Source: Boletus sp. NGJ (lineage: Eukaryota; Basidiomycota; Agaricomycetes; Boletales; Boletaceae). Taken from it: 64,000 bases of DNA. Made by a program: the position numbers and the translations under genes. Where the stretch lies: positions 248,001 through 312,000 of the forward strand of contig JAGTXK010000187.1 in assembly GCA_019096195.1 (NCBI GenBank), in the 5' to 3' direction. The notes under the pieces were generated by a model. The model did not search any database. It was not told the DNA's origin and saw only the letters and a list, made by a program, of their open reading frames with translations. Positions 58,899 through 64,000 of this stretch are shown piece after piece (position 1 is the first letter of the stretch; each line of letters starts with the position of its first letter).

Positions 58899-61764
58899 TT
58901 ATGTATTACATAGTACCTCTAGAGATGCAATTACACTTCGAGCAATTTCTTCACCACCCTTGTCCCATGTCGCCCTGTGACGACCAGTGGCCTCATGGGC
59001 GATTACTTCAGGGGTGGCACGCGGAGAGTCGGACGACGGCAGAAACATGGTATCATTGTAAAGATCCAAAAACGAGTGGCAGTGGGCAATTAGGGACTTT
59101 ATCCTGTCAGATGGCGAGGAGCCTGGCAGTGATGACATGACGATATTCTGGTTGGAGGAATCATCCTTAACGAGTAGCCCCAGAAGAATCGCAGTGTATC
59201 CCCTCAAAAAGGCACATTCAGGAGGATCGTCTTGGCCATTATCGGAGGATTGAACGTGCAACATAGTAAAGCACTCCAACACTGACTTTCGGCCAGGGCA
59301 CCGACAACTGCGAACACAGAGGCGAGAGCCGGGGCACATGGGATTAATCGCTAAGGAACACAGTGAGCGCTCATGTCTGCATCAAAGCGATAGCTTACAT
59401 TTAATTCTGCAAAGAAACGCTACTTTGGGGCTTAAAGTTGCCCAATTCATGACCAATCCTAAAGCAAGACAGAGGAGATCGAAAGCCTCAACGGAACTAT
59501 TCTGAGACTCCGTATTCCGTGATTCCGACCACCTTGCTTGGGATCGCATCACGGTCATGGTGACGAACGGAAGTGCATAAGATACTTCCAGGGCTGCACT
59601 GCACCACCATGGATCGTTATGTGACAAAAGGGTAAGCACTCGCATGGCGCTGCATAAGCACTTTCGCGCTGGTGAACCCATAATGAATATTTCCAGAACG
59701 AAAGTCATCCATGACGCCCTTACCTACGTCCATATCTTCTTCACTCTCTTCTGTCATAGAGGAGGCAACACAGAGCGACATTAGCTCTGACGTGAATCCA
59801 TCCATGTGGGACAATCTGCTCAAAGAACGGTCGTCAGCTAGGTCAGCTGAGGACCAATGTCCGAGGAGGTACGAGTCGAGGAGGCGGAGGCAGGCTTCAA
59901 TATGGCAAAGGGATGGTGCGTCGCTTTGGTTTGTGCTCATCGGGGGTAATAAGGGAAGACCAGATTCAGATCCAGTGATACGTGGCTCCACTAGGCTAAG
60001 TTCAGTTCTCAAGCTTACGAGCAACGTAGGTAGATGCTGGTCTGCCAGAAGAGATGGGGGTAAGGTAGCAAGTGAATGTGAAATGAAGAAGCGTGCCGAG
60101 GGCTGCATTTCATGAGATCGAGCACGACACAGAATCCTGACCTGGGACAAACCTGGTTCTGAGAAGACAAGTGTGATTCCTTTGACACTAATTTCGCAAG
60201 TGACTTGAGCTACTCAGTATATCTTAGTTCCATGATGTATTTTGATTTCAAAGACCGAGCTTACCGCGGTGATCTCTGTCTGCAAAACACCATTTGACTT
60301 GAGGTCGTCGCCTGAGCTGCTAGCAAGAATCGAAGCAAGGACATCCTTCCCGTGATCAAAGGAACTCAAGATTTCCACAAGGGTCGATATGAACTCCTTT
60401 TGCTGAGCTACCTCTATGAGTGTGCGGGGGTCCCGTGCAGTTAGGGCAGCAAAGAACGTTACAGTGGCATCGAAGATCTGATGAAAGCCGTGAGTTGATC
60501 CTCGGGAACGCAGGTGAGAACGTACCTTATCACTTGTCCCAGCCCGTGCAGCCCAAAATTTATCCCATGTACGAACATAAAAATCCGACGTTTTTGCTCT
60601 CCGGTTGAAATCTGGATCACACAATTTGTTTACAACTTCGAAGGCGCTGTAATCATATATCAGGTCCGACGCGAGGAACAAGGGACAACTACCCACCTCG
60701 CTCTTCGCAGGTTAATTGCACTTGAGCCGTCAAGACCCTCAAATAGATAACCTACTTCGTCCAAGAATCTCCTGCTCTCTCCCTTACTTCTGAGTTCCGT
60801 AATACTTTTCAGGTCATTCATCATGCCGGTGGGAAGGGAAGACTGAGAAGGTTCTGATGGGTTGCGTTTCAGAGCGGTGGGCACTGTAGCCTGTTCATCC
60901 TGGCACAGCTGCGGGTCATCTTCAGATAGGTCAATTCCCCAGCGGGAACGCAAGTCAGCATATGACTCATGAGGTTCTGTGTCATCCTCAACACCATTCA
61001 AGGGATCTGCATCAGGGACAGGGAGAGCCACGAGGAATGAACGAGACGACCCTGCGTATGTTCTGATATTTCGGGTTGGGATAGGCTTTGGAGATGACTG
61101 AGTGGAAGCTTCTGGAGTGGTTTCGCTCTCTGGAAACATTGTTGGCAGGGAATGAGATGGAGGCTGACGGGCCGTTTGACTACTCGAAGTGGTGACCAGT
61201 GGTCTGTCCGTCAAGGGTGTTGCTATGGGTGGGAATTACAACATGAGGCGCACACAAATAAGCTCACTAAACCTTCAAGTGAGGGCTCCGTTCTAGAACG
61301 ACCAAGCATCCGTTTGACAACGCTTCCTCGTGTGGGTTGACTATCGGAATGTGAATGATGGGAAGGGGTCGTAAAGAGGGATGCCGAGTCTCTCGGCGGC
61401 CTTTCTGGGGTATTCGGGGATCCAGGCATGCTTCCAGAAGTGGGCCCGGGTTGCGTCGCCGCGGGTTCCAAGTCGCCGATATTCTGCGCGGTAGGTGTCA
61501 AAGATAATGACGGAGATGCTAGATACATTGTTCAGATACGGCATTCGTCAGAAATATGAAAGCGGACTGACGCTGGTTCTGCATATGTGTGCCAAGGTAC
61601 GGTTTCTTTCCTCTCGGTGAGACAATCTCGACAAAGACCTTGTGCCGTTTCCGCGGGGGGGAAGGGTCACTGAGAGGTGGATCGTCATGTTCACGACGAT
61701 CCCCGGTCTGGGATTGTACTGCAGACCGTCTTCGCAGTGCTCTTCGACCGTATGTGCGCTGCAT
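58899..61764 (-). CDS. WAPL-type cohesin-release factor
   Basis: Minus-strand gene of eight exons: 61572-61764, 61273-61518, 60697-61222, 60526-60646, 60265-60477, 59724-60141, 59399-59668 and 58899-59350. They keep frame to give 812 residues. Family members (Wings apart-like; Rad61/Wpl1 in yeasts) bind Pds5 and Smc3 and open the cohesin ring. The N-terminus is basic and disordered (QRTYGRRALRRRS, then NIRTYAGSSRSFLVALP). The WAPL helical domain begins near ESYADLRSRWGIDLSEDDP and includes LRSKGESRRFLDEVGYLFEG, NKLCDPDFNRRAKTSDF, AFDLLCLALGLVMN, a cysteine-rich NPMCPGSRLCVRSCRCPGR and a C-terminal LRGYTAILLGLLV. The fifth intron (123 nt) is longer than the rest, so that acceptor is the least certain. 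It shares a 134-bp promoter with BIR1. Confidence 0.9.
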
Positions 61765-61898
61765 TCAAGTTGCGATCTTCCACTGGCAAGAAACCGCGGT
61801 CGTTGCTCCTTTTGATCATTGCTTCCGCCGAACACCCGAACACGTGATCACGACAACAAAGGCTTGGCCATTAATCCTCTTCATACCCAGTGGCATCA
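61765..61898. promoter_or_regulatory. Bidirectional promoter between WAPL and BIR1
   Basis: Only 134 bases separate the two start codons. A palindromic CACGTG box lies at 61841-61846 within CACGTGATCACG, near the middle. No TATA box is evident. The gap must hold both 5' leaders and the control sites, so the two genes are probably co-expressed. Confidence 0.7.
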
Positions 61899-63044
61899 AT
61901 GCAATCCCTCCAGGCGCGGATAGACTCTTTTCAAAAGACAAAGCGAATTAAACGTTATCCAGGCAGGCCGTCTTCATCAGCAGCCTCTGTCAAGTGGCCG
62001 CATCCGCCAAGCTTCAGGGCAAACGCGAACACCCTTGCCGAGGCGGGCTTCTTCTTCAGTCCTAGCTGGGATGATAGAGACAGTGTTGCTTGCTTTCTGT
62101 GCGGAAAGGAACTCAGCGACTGGGATGCAAGTGACGACCCATTTGAGATCCATTACACCAAGTGCCAGAGCTCGTGCGCATGGGCTGTAGTTCGATGTGG
62201 CTTGACCGAAGACCTTGATAATGAGGGGCGGTACGGCAAATTCATGGTTACATCCCGAATACTCATTCTAGGCCACAGTTTTGTATTCGAGAACAAAACG
62301 CGTCTACCCTCCAGCAAAGCAATGGAGAAGGCGCGGTTGGAAACCTTCGGCAAGGATTGGTGGCCTCACGACGGAGAACCTGGTCATGGTGCGACGTCCA
62401 TCAAGGTAGATCATGATGGTGGTGTCTTCCTCTCGAACTGAACATTTATCCAGATGGCGCAAACCGGGTTCGTGTACACGCCACAGGCTGCCGGAGATGA
62501 CACAGTGACGTGTCTGTACTGCAATCTTTCGTTGGGTGGTTGGGAGACAGGGGACGATCCGGTGTATGGCTCGTACTTTCCTTACCAACGACTTTGCTGA
62601 ATCTTCTGCAGTAAGGAACACCGTAGACGGGACAGTAAATCTGGAGCTGCTTGTCCTTTCCTTGCGTCCTCGTCGAAACATACGCGCTCAAAGTCCGTCC
62701 GCAAGACTAAAGCGACTCGCGGCAAATCTGTCAAGGCATCTGCACCGGTGTCGCAGCGCTCTCCATCACCAAGTCAAACAGTCTCTCGCGAATGTGACGA
62801 AGCGGCTATTCTCGACGCTTCTGTGCATGTCGACGTCTCGCCTGCAGGTGCACCTGCACCTCACCCCGCCACTAGACCATCACTCAGCGGCGAATCACAT
62901 TATGAAAGAACGATGTCGTTAGAGCAATGGATACGACAAGAGATTACTCTCAGTTACGAGAGACTTCTGACTGATGGACAGAGGCAGATAGAGTTATTTA
63001 AGACAAAGGCAGCTGAACTTAGGAAATGTATTGAGGAGTTATGA
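61899..63044 (+). CDS. BIR1: Two-BIR survivin/Bir1-type chromosomal passenger protein
   Basis: Four exons (61899-62230, 62279-62405, 62454-62563, 62612-63044) join in frame to 333 residues. BIR domain 1 covers about residues 5-97, with zinc ligands Cys65, Cys68, His85 and Cys93 (C-x2-C-x16-H-x7-C) and the block LAEAGFFFSPSWDDRDSVAC. BIR domain 2 covers about 120-207, with Cys173, Cys176, His193 and Cys204 and the block MAQTGFVYTP. A Ser/Lys-rich linker follows, then a helical C-terminus (SLEQWIRQEITLSYERLL...AELRKCIEEL) like the helix that pairs with INCENP and borealin. In the family the protein targets Aurora B kinase to centromeres. It is much shorter than fission-yeast Bir1 and nearer to survivin plus an extra BIR. 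The start is the ATG at 61899. Confidence 0.92.
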
Positions 63045-63184
63045 GATGGTTTTAGCTAGCAGAGCATGCTACAGCATGGAGCAAGTCGTGTGTCCTTTGC
63101 CATTCAGAAGCATTGCAGCGGCCTGTTCAACAGCGTCACTGGCAGGATTCCCATTCTCCCTCGGTGTCACCTTTCTCTCAGCGC

Positions 63185-63469
63185 TCAGTTTTGCTTGGTG
63201 CGAGCATTGTACGAGCTAGACGAGGAAGACGAGTCCCGAGAACGCGCGTTGGCTACAAAAAGGTTACGTAATGTTGAACTATACAGTGTGGCTTGATGGC
63301 GGCATGATGATATGAAAGGTACAAGCATGACCAAAATGAGAAGTACTAACATACCACCTGTTATTCCCACACTAGAGGAAGTGCCGGTTCCGGCAGTAAC
63401 CTTGTTTACAGAGAATAGTGCACCTGAGATGTTAATGTAGGCAGTTGCCGATCCAAGACACATACACAA
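63185..63469 (-). CDS. Small hypothetical protein, or last exons of one
   Basis: A 94-residue minus-strand frame has a hydrophobic segment (GGMLVLLILVMLVPFISS) and a basic, Ser-rich tail (RSRDSSSSSSSYNARTKQN). The hydrophobic segment coincides with a stretch that has intron edges (GTATGT...CATCAAG) and a length divisible by three, so it may be an in-frame intron rather than a membrane span. No family was recognised. It converges on BIR1 with about 140 bases between stop codons. Confidence 0.3.
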   Translation of the reverse strand: MCMCLGSATAYINISGALFSVNKVTAGTGTSSSVGITGGMLVLLILVMLVPFISSCRHQATLYSSTLRNLFVANARSRDSSSSSSSYNARTKQN

Positions 63470-64000
63470 GACACGCGAGGGGGGCCAGGTTGATCTGAAG
63501 GCAGTATAGATTATATCCAGAGATTGTAACCCAGTTATGGGTCAGAAATAAACTACAGGTGTCAGGCAAGAAGGCAGGGACACAAGTATGAAGCAGTGAC
63601 ATAGCAAGAAGGGAAGAACCTGAGGGAGTGTATAGAACAAGTGGTGTAGCAAAAGGGAAAGGGGGGTTATGAACAAGAGGGAGTATATCAGTACATGGAA
63701 AAATCAGCTGTTGAACGGGGATTTGCCAAACATCAAATCAGAGAAGGAAAGGATGAGAAAGTTGCAACCAAGGTGTGGTTTGAAGTCAAGTATGAGACTT
63801 ATTGCCAGGAGATGCGGCGCTAACACGAACACATTTGAAGGGGCTGCTGGGTAGTGTGTCAGGACCACGAAGGACTTGTAACCTCCGCAACAATGTTGCC
63901 TCGTAAGAATGCTGAGCACAAAAGTAATGCAGCTCAAAGGATTGGAGCAGAATGTGATATCAATCACACCATCAGATCAAACTTTCACAATCGCTGCAGG
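63470..64000. other. No recognised gene
   Basis: A purine-rich stretch on the plus strand (for example around 63590-63670 and 63740-63770) without a convincing frame on either strand. It could hold the 5' part of the small minus-strand gene or intergenic sequence. Confidence 0.3.

Noticed and set aside
63669-63967. Short frames on both strands near the right edge
   Set aside because: They overlap each other, show no family pattern and have biased composition.
1-64000. tRNA, rRNA, LINE or SINE sequences
   Set aside because: No cloverleaf with A and B boxes, rRNA core, LINE RT motif or A-rich tail was recognised on reading; a tRNAscan or profile search was not possible.

Overview
The window looks like a chromosome segment from a basidiomycete fungus, most likely an Agaricomycete. 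The host genes at the right end are split by many introns of about 50 bases with GTAAGT/GTACGT-type donors. Their protein families (long-form tRNase Z, a WAPL cohesin-release factor, a two-BIR survivin/Bir1 protein) are eukaryotic. The left 55 kb is a nest of chromodomain Ty3/gypsy retrotransposons, one Copia, DNA-transposon remains and a tyrosine-recombinase fossil of types common in mushroom-forming fungi.

Layout. 1-11316: two head-to-tail gypsy copies (E1 partial, E2 complete in outline) sharing one long terminal repeat (LTR). 11317-17332: E3, an older related copy on the minus strand. 17333-28590: a minus-strand Copia split by E4, an 8.1-kb minus-strand gypsy (18401-26540) that itself holds a solo-LTR-like block. 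29227-30030: a decayed Tc1/mariner-type DDE transposase with introns. 30206-33888: a decayed intron-containing gene of unknown function, broken by a solo LTR that holds a second solo LTR. 34340-35283: a tyrosine-recombinase fossil. 35449-55083: a foldback element made of hexamer arrays, interrupted by E7, a small non-autonomous LTR element (36435-55048). E7 in turn contains E5 (36737-45440, plus strand, with its own solo LTR) and E6 (46914-54198, minus strand). Exact 5-bp target duplications support E5, E6, E7 and three solo LTRs, so the order of insertion can be read directly.

55707-63044 is a compact host-gene block. TRZ1 (plus) converges on a WAPL gene (minus) with four bases between the stop codons. 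WAPL is divergent from a BIR1/survivin gene (plus), with 134 bases between the start codons and a CACGTG box in the gap. The exon models for all three keep reading frame from start to stop (888, 812 and 333 residues). WAPL removes cohesin from chromosomes and Bir1 belongs to the chromosomal passenger complex, so the shared promoter links two mitotic chromosome regulators.

Most notable: every retroelement family here with a readable 5' LTR and primer site (E2, E4, E5, E6, E7) has an 11-12 base match between its predicted RNA 5' end, about 25-40 bases after the TATA box, and the sequence next to the LTR. That is the hallmark of Tf1-type self-priming. Two gypsy families also carry an extra zinc-knuckle reading frame after the chromodomain, and a third carries an antisense zinc-cluster frame. 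All retroelements are treated as fossils; none looks whole. Similarity estimates are by eye.
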